Positions 1 through 8,050 of a stretch of 64,000 nucleotides of DNA are shown here, in pieces. Each line of letters starts with the position of its first letter. The first letter of the stretch is position 1. Both the position numbers and the translations under genes were made by a program. The notes below the pieces were generated by a model. It saw only the letters and a list, made by a program, of their open reading frames with translations. It did no database searches and was not told where the DNA came from. Location of the stretch: the NCBI RefSeq assembly GCF_019443505.1, contig NZ_CP080377.1, forward strand, positions 4,402,001-4,466,000, in the 5' to 3' direction. Origin of the DNA: Janthinobacterium sp. PAMC25594 (GTDB lineage Bacteria; Pseudomonadota; Gammaproteobacteria; Burkholderiales; Burkholderiaceae_D).

Positions 1-389
1 AGGCGCTGGCCGCGCAGGGGCTGGCGCCCGACCCGCAGCTGTATGTGGCCGGCTCCTTCCTGCCGCAGGGCGGCGCGACGGACGTGCAGGAACTGCTGGA
101 CCGCCACCTGCCGTTCGACGCCATCTTTGCCTGCAGCGACTTGCTGGCCATGAGCGCCATCAGCGCCCTGCGCGCGCGCGGCTTGGCCGTGCCGGAACAG
201 GTGGCCGTGGTCGGCTACGACGATATCGAACTGGCCGCGTATTTCCATCCGCCGCTGACCACCGTGCGCCAGCCGATCCGCGCCGCCGGGCGCGCGCTGG
301 TGGCCTCGCTGCTGGCGCTGGTCGACGGCGCGCCTGCGCCATCCCGGCAATTGCCAACCGAGCTGATCGTGCGTGCTTCGGGCCGCTGA
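1..389 (+). CDS. LacI/GalR-family transcriptional regulator, C-terminal part (5' truncated by window)
   Basis: The reading frame is open from the window edge to TGA at 387-389, so only the C-terminal portion of the ligand-binding domain is present. The sequence shows the late core of a periplasmic-binding-protein-like LacI effector domain: an FDAIFACSDLLAMSAISAL stretch, then VAVVGYDDIELAAYFHPPLTTVRQP, which is typical of sugar-responsive repressors. The helix-turn-helix lies upstream, outside the window. It precedes a TonB receptor, amylosucrase and sugar transporter on the same strand, and the spacer carries two TTGCAA-based palindromes of LacI-operator type. It is therefore probably the local sucrose repressor, like SuxR of Xanthomonas. 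The family is sure; the effector is inferred from context. Confidence 0.9.
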   Translation, partial: ALAAQGLAPDPQLYVAGSFLPQGGATDVQELLDRHLPFDAIFACSDLLAMSAISALRARGLAVPEQVAVVGYDDIELAAYFHPPLTTVRQPIRAAGRALVASLLALVDGAPAPSRQLPTELIVRASGR

Positions 390-408
390 GGCGCGCATTG
401 TCTCTTGT

Positions 409-424
409 TTGCAACCGATTGCAA
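409..424. promoter_or_regulatory. LacI-type operator, upstream copy
   Basis: TTGCAACCGATTGCAA differs by one base from the perfect palindrome at 567-582. It lies 20 bases after the regulator's stop codon. Two spaced copies would allow looping by a LacI-family tetramer or dual occupancy; that role is inference. Confidence 0.6.
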
Positions 425-565
425 TAAACTCAAATTTATCCGTTTATTTTCATGCTGTGCCGCAGCATGAAAACCCTCGTATTCGCCTCAAATTCCCCAT
501 ATTTATCCCCGTTTCACCCGTAAAATTCTCTTAAAAACAACAATATTTTCATGTTGCAGCGCTAG

Positions 566-583
566 ATTGCAATCGATTGCAAT
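566..583. promoter_or_regulatory. LacI-type operator, perfect palindrome before the TonB receptor
   Basis: ATTGCAATCGATTGCAAT is a perfect 18-base palindrome with the central CG step typical of LacI/GalR-family operators. It lies about 120 bases upstream of the receptor start, where a repressor could cover a promoter. The repressor would most simply be the LacI-family protein encoded just upstream. Confidence 0.7.
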
Positions 584-660
584 AAATTCTTATTCGTTGA
601 ATAATGACGTACCGGCTCAGCCAGCGCGCCACGGCATGCAGCGGCCAGGACTCATAACAA

Positions 661-682
661 GCCGATACCTCGATGTATCGGC
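661..682 (+). promoter_or_regulatory. Leader hairpin upstream of the TonB receptor
   Basis: GCCGATAC (661-668) and GTATCGGC (675-682) form a perfect 8-bp stem with a 6-base loop. It ends about 10 bases before the GGAGA ribosome-binding site of the receptor (start at 702). No U-tract follows, so it is not a terminator. It may stabilise the mRNA 5' end or modulate translation; the function is not known from sequence. Confidence 0.45.
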
Positions 683-701
683 ATACAACACTGGAGACAA
701 G

Positions 702-2996
702 ATGAAGACACGTACTGCTCAACGCGGCTGCATGGCCGCAGCCGTCGCCCTGGCCATGCTGCAATTGGGCGCCGCCCAGGCGCAATCGGCCGGCGACACC
801 GCCAGCGCCGCCCCCGCCGATGGCCTGAACCTGGAACGCATCGTGGTCACGGGCAGCACCGGCGGCACGTCGAAAATGAAATCGAGCAATTCCGTCAGCA
901 GCATGGAACTCGACACCATCCTGCACAACGCGCCGACCAGCGCCGCCGAAGTCCTGCGCTCGGTGCCGGGCTTGCGGGCCGAATCCTCGGGCGGTGAAGG
1001 CAATGCCAACATCACCGTGCGCGGCTTGCCCATTTCCGCCGGCGGCGCGCGCTATGTGCAGATCCAGGAGGACGGCTTGCCGGTGCTGCAGTTCGGCGAC
1101 TTCAACTTCACCACGCCCGACAGCTTCGTGAAAATCGATTCCACGCTGGACCACCTGGAAGTGGTGCGCGGCGGTTCGGCCTCCACCCTGGCCACCAATT
1201 CGCCGGGCGGCATCATCAATTTCATCAGCAAGAATGGCAAGGAGCAGGGTGGCAGCGTGGCCATCAGCCGCGGCCTGGGCTACGACCAGACGCGCGTGGA
1301 CTTCGATTACGGCGCGCCGGTTTCGGAGCGCACGCGCTTCTTCATCGGCGGCTCCTGGCGCACGGGCGAAGGCATCCGCCACAGTGGCGTCAACAGCGAA
1401 AAGGGCGGCCAGATTCGCGGCAATGTCACGCATGAATTCGACAGCGGCTTCGTGCGCCTGTCGTTCAAGCACCTCGACGACCAGTCGCCCACGGCCTTGC
1501 CGGTGCCGGTCAGCGTGCGCAATGGCCGCATCACGGAAATCGCCGGCATCGACCCGCGCAAGGCCAGTTTCTATTCGCCGTACTGGGTGCCCGACATGGT
1601 GCTGAACAAGGATAACCAGCGCGTGGCCACCCGCGTCAACGACGGCTTGCACGTCAAAAGCGATACCGTGGGCCTGGAAGCGTCGTTCAAGCTGGGGCAG
1701 GGCTGGAGCGTGAGCGAAAACTTCCGCTACGCCGACAATTCGGGCCGCTTCACGGGCGTGTTCCCGTCGAATAACGGCAGCGACGGCAGCTATGTGTTTG
1801 CCAGCGGCCCGAATCAGGGCAAGCCCTACACGGGCCGCGCGTTTTCCGCCGTGGTGTTCAATACCTCGATCGACGACGCCAGCAATACCCTGAGCGACAC
1901 CAAGCTGGCCAAGACTTTCGTGCTTGACAGCGGCAAGCTGACCACCACGGCCGGCCTGTACCTGTCGCAGCAAAAGCTGGGCCTGACCTGGAACTTCAAT
2001 GAATACCTGATGCAGGCCACGGGCGACCAGCCCGCGCTGCTGCAGACGGCCAGCGGCACGCCGGGCTACATCGGCCCGGCCTTCGGCGCCTGCTGCTCGC
2101 GCGCCGTCGACATGGAATACCGCACGACGTCACCGTACCTGAACCTGGCCTGGGAAAGCGGCGCGCTGAACCTCGACGGCGGCCTGCGGCGCGACCGCCA
2201 GCACGCCAGCGGCACGGCCAATCAGGCGACCGGCGCGCAAGCCTATCTGCCGTCGACGGTGCAGCAGGTCGACTACACGCTGGGCCACACTTCGTACTCG
2301 CTGGGCGCGAACTACAAGCTGCAAGCCAACCTGGCCGTGTTTGCCCGCGTCAGCGAAGGCGTGGCCTTCAATGCCGACCGTATCCTGTTCGGCACGCCGC
2401 TCGACGGCAGCGTGCCGGTGGCCATCAATACCGTGCGCCAGCTCGAAGGCGGCGTGAAATGGCGGCGCGGTCCCCTGAGCACCTTCGTCACCGTGTTCCA
2501 GGCCAAAACCAAGGAAAGCAATTACGAGGCGACCACCCAGCTGCGCACGGCCAACAGCTATGAAGCCAAGGGCGTGGAGCTGGAAGCGGCCTACAGCGCC
2601 GGCGACTTCCGCATCAATGGCGGCCTGACGTTCACGGATGCCGAGATCACGGGCACGGCGGCGGCCGACGTGGCGCTGATCGGCAATACGCCGCGGCGCC
2701 AGGCGCGTGTCGTCTACCAGCTCGCGCCCACCTATGAATGGGGACCGGCCACCCTGGGCGCCAGCCTGGTCGGCACGGGCAAGTCGTGGGGCGACGATGC
2801 GCACACGATCACCTTGCCCGCCTACCAGGTGCTCAATGCCTTCGTCAATTACCAGCTGACGCCGCAAATGCAGGTGGCGCTGACGGCGAACAATCTGCTC
2901 AACAAGATCGGCTATACGGAAGTTGAGGGCGATGGCCATGCGGCCCGCTCGATCACGGGGCGCGCCGTCAAGGTCAGCCTGAAATACGCATTTTAA
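702..2996 (+). CDS. TonB-dependent outer-membrane receptor, probably for sucrose (SuxA-like)
   Basis: 764 aa. An N-terminal signal peptide ends near GAAQAQ (about residue 25). A possible TonB box (ERIVVTG) follows, then a plug domain with NITVRGLPI and LEVVRGGSASTLATNSPGG, then a long beta-barrel ending in the terminal aromatic signature VSLKYAF. Length is normal for the family. The start at 702 is chosen because GGAGA lies 5 bases upstream and the signal peptide begins there. A longer in-frame extension to 567 would run through the operator palindrome. The receptor should bind a sugar at the cell surface and pass it to the periplasm using TonB energy. Its place between a LacI regulator and amylosucrase suggests sucrose. 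The ligand is inferred from context. Confidence 0.92.
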   Translation: MKTRTAQRGCMAAAVALAMLQLGAAQAQSAGDTASAAPADGLNLERIVVTGSTGGTSKMKSSNSVSSMELDTILHNAPTSAAEVLRSVPGLRAESSGGEGNANITVRGLPISAGGARYVQIQEDGLPVLQFGDFNFTTPDSFVKIDSTLDHLEVVRGGSASTLATNSPGGIINFISKNGKEQGGSVAISRGLGYDQTRVDFDYGAPVSERTRFFIGGSWRTGEGIRHSGVNSEKGGQIRGNVTHEFDSGFVRLSFKHLDDQSPTALPVPVSVRNGRITEIAGIDPRKASFYSPYWVPDMVLNKDNQRVATRVNDGLHVKSDTVGLEASFKLGQGWSVSENFRYADNSGRFTGVFPSNNGSDGSYVFASGPNQGKPYTGRAFSAVVFNTSIDDASNTLSDTKLAKTFVLDSGKLTTTAGLYLSQQKLGLTWNFNEYLMQATGDQPALLQTASGTPGYIGPAFGACCSRAVDMEYRTTSPYLNLAWESGALNLDGGLRRDRQHASGTANQATGAQAYLPSTVQQVDYTLGHTSYSLGANYKLQANLAVFARVSEGVAFNADRILFGTPLDGSVPVAINTVRQLEGGVKWRRGPLSTFVTVFQAKTKESNYEATTQLRTANSYEAKGVELEAAYSAGDFRINGGLTFTDAEITGTAAADVALIGNTPRRQARVVYQLAPTYEWGPATLGASLVGTGKSWGDDAHTITLPAYQVLNAFVNYQLTPQMQVALTANNLLNKIGYTEVEGDGHAARSITGRAVKVSLKYAF

Positions 2997-3011
2997 GCAA
3001 GGATAGGATTC

Positions 3012-4892
3012 ATGATGTCGATACGCAGCCCCCTGGCGCGCCTGCTGGCGCCGCTCCCCACGCACTTGCGCGACGATGCGGCGCGCCGCTACGCGCGCCA
3101 GGAGGCGGTCTTGCTCGACCGCCTGGGCAGCCTGTATGGCCAGCGGCCGGACTTCCTGCCCTGGCTGGGCGACCTGATGGAAAGCGTGGGGCGCCTGTAC
3201 GCGGCGCGCGCGCCCGAACTGCGGCGGCAGGATGCGCAGCGCGAAGCGCAGCCGGACTGGTTTGCCAGCCAGTCCATGCTGGGCTACAGCGCGTATGTAC
3301 AGCGCTTCGGCGCCAATTTGCAGGGCGTGGCCGCGCGCATTGGCCACCTGCGCGAACTGGGCGTGACGTACCTGCACCTGCTGCCGTTTTTGCGTGCGCG
3401 CGCCGGTGAAAGCGATGGCGGCTTTGCCGTCGCCAGCTTCGAGGAGGTCGACCCCGCGCTGGGCAGCAATGCCGACCTGCTGGCGCTGACGGCGCAGCTG
3501 CGCGCGGCCGGCATCAGCCTGTGCTCGGACCTGATCCTCAACCACGTGGCCGACGACCATGCTTGGGCGCTGGGCGCCAAGGCGGGCGATCCGCTGCTGC
3601 GCGAATTTTTCCACACCTATCCCGACCGCGCGCAGCCGGACCGCTACGAGCAAACGGTAGGCCAGGTATTCCCGCAGGCGGCGCCCGGCAATTTCACCTT
3701 CGTGCCGGAGCTCCAGCGCTGGGTCTGGACCACGTTTTATCCGTATCAGTGGGACTTGAACTACGCCAATCCGGCCGTCTTCGCGGCCATGGCCGGCGCC
3801 ATGCTGGGCCTGGCCAACAAGGGCATCGAAGTGTTCCGCCTCGATTCGACGGCCTTCCTGTGGAAGCGCGAAGGCACCGACTGCATGAACCAGCCCGAAG
3901 CCCACAGCCTGCTGCAAGCCTTGCGGGCGATTGCCGCCATCGTCGCGCCGGGCGTGCTGCTGAAGGCCGAAGCCATCGTGCCCACGCCCAAGCTGCCCGC
4001 CTACTTTGGCAGCGATGCCGCGCCCGAATGCCATATCGCCTATCACAGCAGCCTGATGGCCGCCGGCTGGGGCGCGCTGGCCGAGGAAAGCACGGACTTG
4101 CTGCAGCAGGTGATCGCCGCCACGCCGCCGCTGCCGCCGGCCGCAAGCTGGCTCAGTTATGTGCGCTGCCACGACGATATCGGCTGGAACGTGCTGCTCA
4201 ATGAAGCGGGCGCGGACGGGCCGGCGCGCCTGGCGCGCATCGCCCGCTTCTTTGCCGGTGCCCCCGGCAGCTATGCGCGCGGCGCCGCCTTCCAGAGCAG
4301 CAGCGCCGACAAGGCGCATGGCAGCAACGGCATGGCCGCCTCGCTGGCCGGCCTGGAAAGCGCCACCACGGTGCAGGAGCAGGAATACGCCTTGCGCCGC
4401 CTGCTGCTGCTGCATGGCCTGGCCTTGAGCTTTGGCGCCTTGCCGGTGCTGTACATGGGCGATGAACTGGGCATGACCAACGATTACAGCTACACGCAGC
4501 GCGCCGACCGGGCGATGGACAGCCGCTGGCTGCAGCGCCCCGCGTTCGACGACAGCCTGCTGGCATGGCGCCACGATGGCGTGAGCGCCAGCGGCCGGCT
4601 GTACCTGGCGCTGCGCCAGCTGGTCGACGCGCGCAGGCGCTTGCCCGCCTTGGCCGCCGCCGCGCCGCGCCGCGTACTGCCCGCCGACACGCCGGCCGTG
4701 CTGGCGCTGCTGCGTGGCGACGCGTTTCTCAACCTGAGCAACTTCAGTGGCGCCAGCCAGCGTTTCACCTTGCCCGCGGGCGAATGGCGCGACAGCCTCG
4801 ATGGCAGCGTGCTGGCCGGCACGGTAGGCCTGCAGCCATGGCATATGCTGTGGCTGGAGCGGGAGCAAGAGCAAAAACGGGAACCAGCATGA
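3012..4892 (+). CDS. Amylosucrase (GH13 glucansucrase)
   Basis: 626 aa, close to the 636 aa of Neisseria polysaccharea amylosucrase. It should split sucrose, moving glucose onto alpha-1,4-glucan and releasing fructose. The GH13 catalytic triad is visible: nucleophile Asp in VFRLDSTAFLWKREG, acid/base Glu in LLKAEAIVPTPK, and the third Asp in RCHDDIGWNVLLNE. The family's (beta/alpha)8 elements DLILNHVADDH and DLNYANP are also present. ATG codons at 3012 and 3015 follow AAGGATAGGA. It begins 15 bases after the receptor stop and overlaps the transporter start by 4 bases (ATGA), so the three genes form an operon. No signal peptide is seen, so it acts in the cytoplasm on imported sucrose. A sucrose hydrolase of the same subfamily is the main alternative. 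Confidence 0.9.
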   Translation: MMSIRSPLARLLAPLPTHLRDDAARRYARQEAVLLDRLGSLYGQRPDFLPWLGDLMESVGRLYAARAPELRRQDAQREAQPDWFASQSMLGYSAYVQRFGANLQGVAARIGHLRELGVTYLHLLPFLRARAGESDGGFAVASFEEVDPALGSNADLLALTAQLRAAGISLCSDLILNHVADDHAWALGAKAGDPLLREFFHTYPDRAQPDRYEQTVGQVFPQAAPGNFTFVPELQRWVWTTFYPYQWDLNYANPAVFAAMAGAMLGLANKGIEVFRLDSTAFLWKREGTDCMNQPEAHSLLQALRAIAAIVAPGVLLKAEAIVPTPKLPAYFGSDAAPECHIAYHSSLMAAGWGALAEESTDLLQQVIAATPPLPPAASWLSYVRCHDDIGWNVLLNEAGADGPARLARIARFFAGAPGSYARGAAFQSSSADKAHGSNGMAASLAGLESATTVQEQEYALRRLLLLHGLALSFGALPVLYMGDELGMTNDYSYTQRADRAMDSRWLQRPAFDDSLLAWRHDGVSASGRLYLALRQLVDARRRLPALAAAAPRRVLPADTPAVLALLRGDAFLNLSNFSGASQRFTLPAGEWRDSLDGSVLAGTVGLQPWHMLWLEREQEQKREPA

Positions 4893-6217
4893 GCGACGCC
4901 AGCACGCACCGCCCGCATCTGTCGTTCTGGCAGATCGTCAACATGAATGTCGGTTTTTTCGGCATCCAGTTCAGTTTCGGGCTGCAGCAAAGCAGCATGA
5001 GCCCCATCTACAAATACCTGGGCGCCGACGAGGCGAGCCTGCCATATTTGTGGCTGGCCGGGCCCATGACGGGGCTGCTCGTGCAGCCCCTGATCGGCGC
5101 CATGAGCGACCGCACGGTGACGCGCTGGGGCCGCCGCACGCCATACTTCCTGATCGGCGCCATCCTGTGCAGCCTGGGCCTGCTGGCCATGCCGTTCAGT
5201 CCCACCCTGTGGATGGCCGCCAGCCTGCTTTGGATACTCGACGCGGCGAACAACGTGACGATGGAGCCGTACCGCGCCTTCGTCAGCGACAAGCTCGACA
5301 AGAAGCAGCACTCGCTGGGTTTTCTCACGCAAAGCGCGTTTACGGGACTGGGGCAAACGCTGGCCTACCTGACGCCATCGCTGCTGGTCATGCTGGGCAT
5401 GAACAAGGATGCCGTCAATGGCAGCCATATTCCGCACATCGTCATCGCCGCCTTCCTGATCGGCGCCGTGTTCTCGCTCGCCTCGGTGCTATGGACCCTG
5501 AAGACGACGCCGGAAAACCCGCTCACGGCCAGCGAGCTGGCGGCCATCCGCAGCCGCCCGCCGGGCTGGCGCCACACGCTGGCCGATATCGGCGCGGCCC
5601 TGCGCGAGATGCCGCCGACGATGAAGCAGCTGGCCCTCGTCAACCTGTTCCAGTGGTACGCCATGTTCTGCTACTGGCAGTACATTGCGCTGTCGCTGGC
5701 GGCGACCCTGTTCCACACGACGGACCCGGCGTCGCAAGGCTTTCGCGACGCGGGCCTGCTGAACGGGCAAGTGGGCGCCTTCTACAATTTCGTCGCCTTT
5801 ATCGCCGCCTTTGCGCTGGTGCCGTTCACGCGCCGTTTCGGCCCCAAGCGCATGCACAGCCTGTGCCTGTGCGCGGCCGGTATCGGCATGCTGAGCATCC
5901 CGCTGATCCACAGCCCGGCGCTGCTGTTGCTGCCCATGCTGGGCGTGGGCCTGGCCTGGGCCAGCATCATGGGCAATCCCTACATCATGCTGGCCGGCTG
6001 CATTCCACCCGCGCGCACGGGCGTCTACATGGGCATCTTCAATATGTTCATCGTCATCCCGATGATCATCCAGATATTTACTCTGCCCCTGTACTATCGC
6101 AGCTGGCTGGGCGGCAATCCGGAAAACGTCATCCGGCTGGCCGGCGCCCTGTTGCTGTGCGCGGCGGTGGCGGTGCTGTTCGTCAAGCTGCGCCCGCAGC
6201 AGGCCACAAAGATTTGA
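4889..6217 (+). CDS. MFS sugar transporter, probable inner-membrane sucrose importer (SuxC-like)
   Basis: 442 aa from the ATG at 4889, which shares ATGA with the amylosucrase stop. The frame is open further upstream, but that extension lies inside amylosucrase and is not used. About 12 hydrophobic segments are visible. The MFS loop motif between helices 2 and 3 reads GAMSDRTVTRWGRRTPYF, the form found in sucrose/H+ symporters (SUC/SuxC type). Further family-like segments are NNVTMEPYRAFVSDKL and FTGLGQTLAYLTP. With the outer-membrane receptor and amylosucrase it completes a path from cell surface to cytoplasm. Substrate is inferred from the operon. Confidence 0.85.
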   Translation: MSDASTHRPHLSFWQIVNMNVGFFGIQFSFGLQQSSMSPIYKYLGADEASLPYLWLAGPMTGLLVQPLIGAMSDRTVTRWGRRTPYFLIGAILCSLGLLAMPFSPTLWMAASLLWILDAANNVTMEPYRAFVSDKLDKKQHSLGFLTQSAFTGLGQTLAYLTPSLLVMLGMNKDAVNGSHIPHIVIAAFLIGAVFSLASVLWTLKTTPENPLTASELAAIRSRPPGWRHTLADIGAALREMPPTMKQLALVNLFQWYAMFCYWQYIALSLAATLFHTTDPASQGFRDAGLLNGQVGAFYNFVAFIAAFALVPFTRRFGPKRMHSLCLCAAGIGMLSIPLIHSPALLLLPMLGVGLAWASIMGNPYIMLAGCIPPARTGVYMGIFNMFIVIPMIIQIFTLPLYYRSWLGGNPENVIRLAGALLLCAAVAVLFVKLRPQQATKI

Positions 6218-6227
6218 GGACGGACGT

Positions 6228-6254
6228 AAAAAAACCGGCTCTGCCGGTTTTTTT
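6228..6254. terminator. Bidirectional rho-independent terminator (sucrose operon / bfr)
   Basis: The stem AACCGGC/GCCGGTT with a short loop is flanked by A-runs on the left and T-runs on the right. It therefore gives a U-tract on either strand. It lies between the convergent ends of the transporter (6217) and bacterioferritin (6272). Confidence 0.9.
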
Positions 6255-6271
6255 ACGATGCTGCGAAACGA

Positions 6272-6748
6272 TTACTCTTCAATCGCCATCTGGCTCTGCA
6301 GGTAGTTCTGGATGCCGACCTTGGCGATCAGATCGATCTGCGTTTCGAGCCAGTCGATATGCTCTTCCGTGTCTTCCAGGATCATCAGGAACAGGTCGCG
6401 CGAGACGTAGTCGCCCGCTTTTTCGCTGATGGCGATGCCTTCCTTGACGGTGGCGTGCGCGGCGCGCTCCAGCTTCAAGTCGCATTCCAGCATTTCCGGC
6501 GTGTTCTCGCCGATCAGCAGCTTGTGCAGCGCTTGCAGGTTAGGCAGGCCGTCGAGCATCAGGATGCGGTCGATCAGCTTGTCGGCGTGTTTCATTTCGC
6601 CGATGGATTCTTCGTATTCCTTCTTGCCCAGCTTTTCCAGGCCCCAGTGCTTGTACATGCGCGCATGCAGGAAGTACTGGTTGATGGCCGACAGTTCGTT
6701 GGTGAGCTGTGCGTTGAGCATGCGGATGACTTCTTTATCGCCCTTCAT
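6272..6748 (-). CDS. bfr: Bacterioferritin
   Basis: 158 aa, exactly the usual Bfr length, from the ATG at 6748 after AAAGGAATTCCC. The frame extends to 6877 but the extra residues are low-complexity and lack a ribosome site. It is a 24-subunit, heme-containing iron store. Glu18, Glu51, His54, Glu94 and His130 of the dinuclear ferroxidase centre and the heme ligand Met52 are all at the expected places (E. coli numbering coincides). Position 127, a bridging Glu in E. coli Bfr, is Thr here (sequence EDTEEH), with Glu at 128 and 129. The partner ferredoxin bfd is about 2 kb away. A Fur box lies at 9049-9067 near bfd; none as strong is seen beside bfr. Confidence 0.96.
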   Translation of the reverse strand: MKGDKEVIRMLNAQLTNELSAINQYFLHARMYKHWGLEKLGKKEYEESIGEMKHADKLIDRILMLDGLPNLQALHKLLIGENTPEMLECDLKLERAAHATVKEGIAISEKAGDYVSRDLFLMILEDTEEHIDWLETQIDLIAKVGIQNYLQSQMAIEE

Positions 6749-7147
6749 GGGAATTCCTTTGTTCTGTGTCGCGTTCGATGATGAAACCGGAGGCTGCTGG
6801 CGCTCACTGCCGGGTGGCGCAGGGCTGCCTGGTGGCGTGCAGGTTGCCGGTCTCGCTATGCCCGCATGATAGCGCAAAATAGGGGCGTTTTTTGCTGCGA
6901 AACGGTGTCTTTCCGTCTTTTTAACGTAAATATCGTGCGAATAAAACCCATTCTCAAATGGATTGCCCCATTTTTCCGTTTTTTATTTGTCAAGGAAAAT
7001 GAAGGCCATTCTCATTCGCGTTCCCGCTGCTATTTGGCTGCGCTGAAAAGGCGGGAAATGTTGCTCCGTTCTTGCTTTTGTGTCTTCTTGACCGCTGCCG
7101 GCGATGCGATAATCAGGCAGCGATTTTTACTGAAAAGGGATAGCAAG
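6749..7147. other. Intergenic region between divergent bfr and the PiuC-type gene
   Basis: About 400 bases, AT-rich around 6890-7000. The only motif I can support is 6995-7013, GAAAATGAAGGCCATTCTC, which matches 13 of 19 bases of the Fur consensus GATAATGATAATCATTATC and lies about 135 bases before the PiuC-type start. No gene-like open frame is credible here: the upstream extension of the PiuC frame has no homology-like features. Confidence 0.5.
6995..7013. promoter_or_regulatory. Candidate Fur box
   Basis: GAAAATGAAGGCCATTCTC keeps the outer GA.AATGA and CATT.TC halves of the Fur consensus (13/19). It is placed where it could control the PiuC-type dioxygenase and perhaps divergent bfr. It is weaker than the box at 9049-9067. 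Confidence 0.4.
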
Positions 7148-7828
7148 ATGATGCTGCATATACCCGGCGTGCTGACGCCGGAACAGGTGACGCAGTTTCG
7201 CCAGCGCCTGGCGCAGACGGACTGGGTCGACGGGCGTGCCAGCGTCGGGGCGCAAGGGGCGCAGGTCAAGCGCAACCGCCAGCTGGCCGAAGGTTCGCCG
7301 CTGGCGCTGGAGCTGGGCGAGATCGTCAGCCGCGCGCTGATGGCCAATCCGCTGTTCTTCGCCGCCGTGCTGCCGCTGCGCATCCTGCCGCCGTTCTTCA
7401 ACAGCTATGCGGGCGGCGAGCACTATGGCCTGCATATCGACGGCGCCATCCGCACGCCGAAAAACGGCCTGCAGTCGATGCGCGCCGACGTCTCCTCGAC
7501 CGTGTTCCTGAGCGAGCCGGACGAGTACGAAGGCGGCGAGCTGGTGGTGGTCGATTCCTACGGCACGCATGAGGTAAAACTGCCGGCCGGCGACGTGATC
7601 GTGTATCCGTCGAGCAGCGTGCATCAGGTGCTGCCCGTCACCAGCGGCGAGCGCATCTGTTCCTTCTTGTGGACGCAAAGCATGGTGCGCGAGGACTGGA
7701 AACGCAGCATGCTGTTCGAGCTCGATCAGAACATCCAGAGCGTGCGCGCAGAGCATGGCGATTCGCCCGCGACGGTGGGCTTGACGGGGCATTATCATAA
7801 TTTGCTGCGGATGTGGGCGGAGATGTGA
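7148..7828 (+). CDS. Fe(II)/2-oxoglutarate-dependent dioxygenase, PiuC/PKHD-type hydroxylase
   Basis: 226 aa, the normal length of the PKHD-type hydroxylase family (PiuC/YbiX). The iron-binding facial triad is visible as His96 and Asp98 in YGLHIDGAI and His159 in SSSVHQV. Arg169 (SGERI) is in the position that binds 2-oxoglutarate. The start is the first of two adjacent ATGs (7148, 7151), preceded by AAAGGGATAGCAAG. The family is usually iron-regulated and found beside siderophore receptors; here it lies between bfr and tonB with a candidate Fur box upstream. The physiological substrate is unknown for the family. Confidence 0.88.
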   Translation: MMLHIPGVLTPEQVTQFRQRLAQTDWVDGRASVGAQGAQVKRNRQLAEGSPLALELGEIVSRALMANPLFFAAVLPLRILPPFFNSYAGGEHYGLHIDGAIRTPKNGLQSMRADVSSTVFLSEPDEYEGGELVVVDSYGTHEVKLPAGDVIVYPSSSVHQVLPVTSGERICSFLWTQSMVREDWKRSMLFELDQNIQSVRAEHGDSPATVGLTGHYHNLLRMWAEM

Positions 7829-7839
7829 TCGTGGCGGTG

Positions 7840-7882
7840 TCGGATTACGCGTGGCCTTTGGCCGCGCTAATCCGACCTACGA
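7840..7882. repeat. REP-like palindromic repeat, copy 1
   Basis: An imperfect hairpin with arms TCGGATTACGCG and CGCGCTAATCCGA followed by CCTACGA. The same arm pair recurs at 40162-40195 and twice in 62171-62260. It sits between the convergent PiuC-type gene and tonB. Confidence 0.75.
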
Positions 7883-7901
7883 TACTGCGTGAAGCACCGG
7901 C

Positions 7902-7942
7902 AAAAAAAAGTCTGCCTGGCCCGGGGATGGTGGCTGGCAGAC
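7902..7942 (-). terminator. Rho-independent terminator of tonB
   Basis: On the minus strand AGTCTGCC (7942-7935) pairs with GGCAGACT (7917-7910) around an 17-base loop, and a run of T follows (7909-7902). It lies about 110 bases past the tonB stop. Confidence 0.8.
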
Positions 7943-8050
7943 TGAAACAAGCAGTTGCTTGACTGGTACAGAAAACAGGGCGCAAAAAAGCAAGCAGGGC
8001 ACGGGGTGCGGTGCTTGCGGGCTGGCAGCGGCGCCGTGGCCGCCGGAAGG

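Larger units (their letters stand above)
390..701. other. Intergenic regulatory region between the LacI regulator and the TonB receptor
   Basis: A 312-base spacer with no convincing gene. Its middle (about 420-560) is clearly more AT-rich than the flanking genes. It holds two LacI-type palindromes (409-424 and 566-583) about 158 bases apart and a short perfect hairpin (661-682) just before the receptor's ribosome-binding site. An upstream in-frame extension of the receptor frame begins inside the second palindrome and is not a credible start. Confidence 0.7.

Noticed and set aside
2130..4874. 914-codon minus-strand open frame over the TonB receptor and amylosucrase
   Set aside because: Antisense shadow of two well-supported genes; composition rich in Gln, Ala, Arg, His and no recognisable domain.
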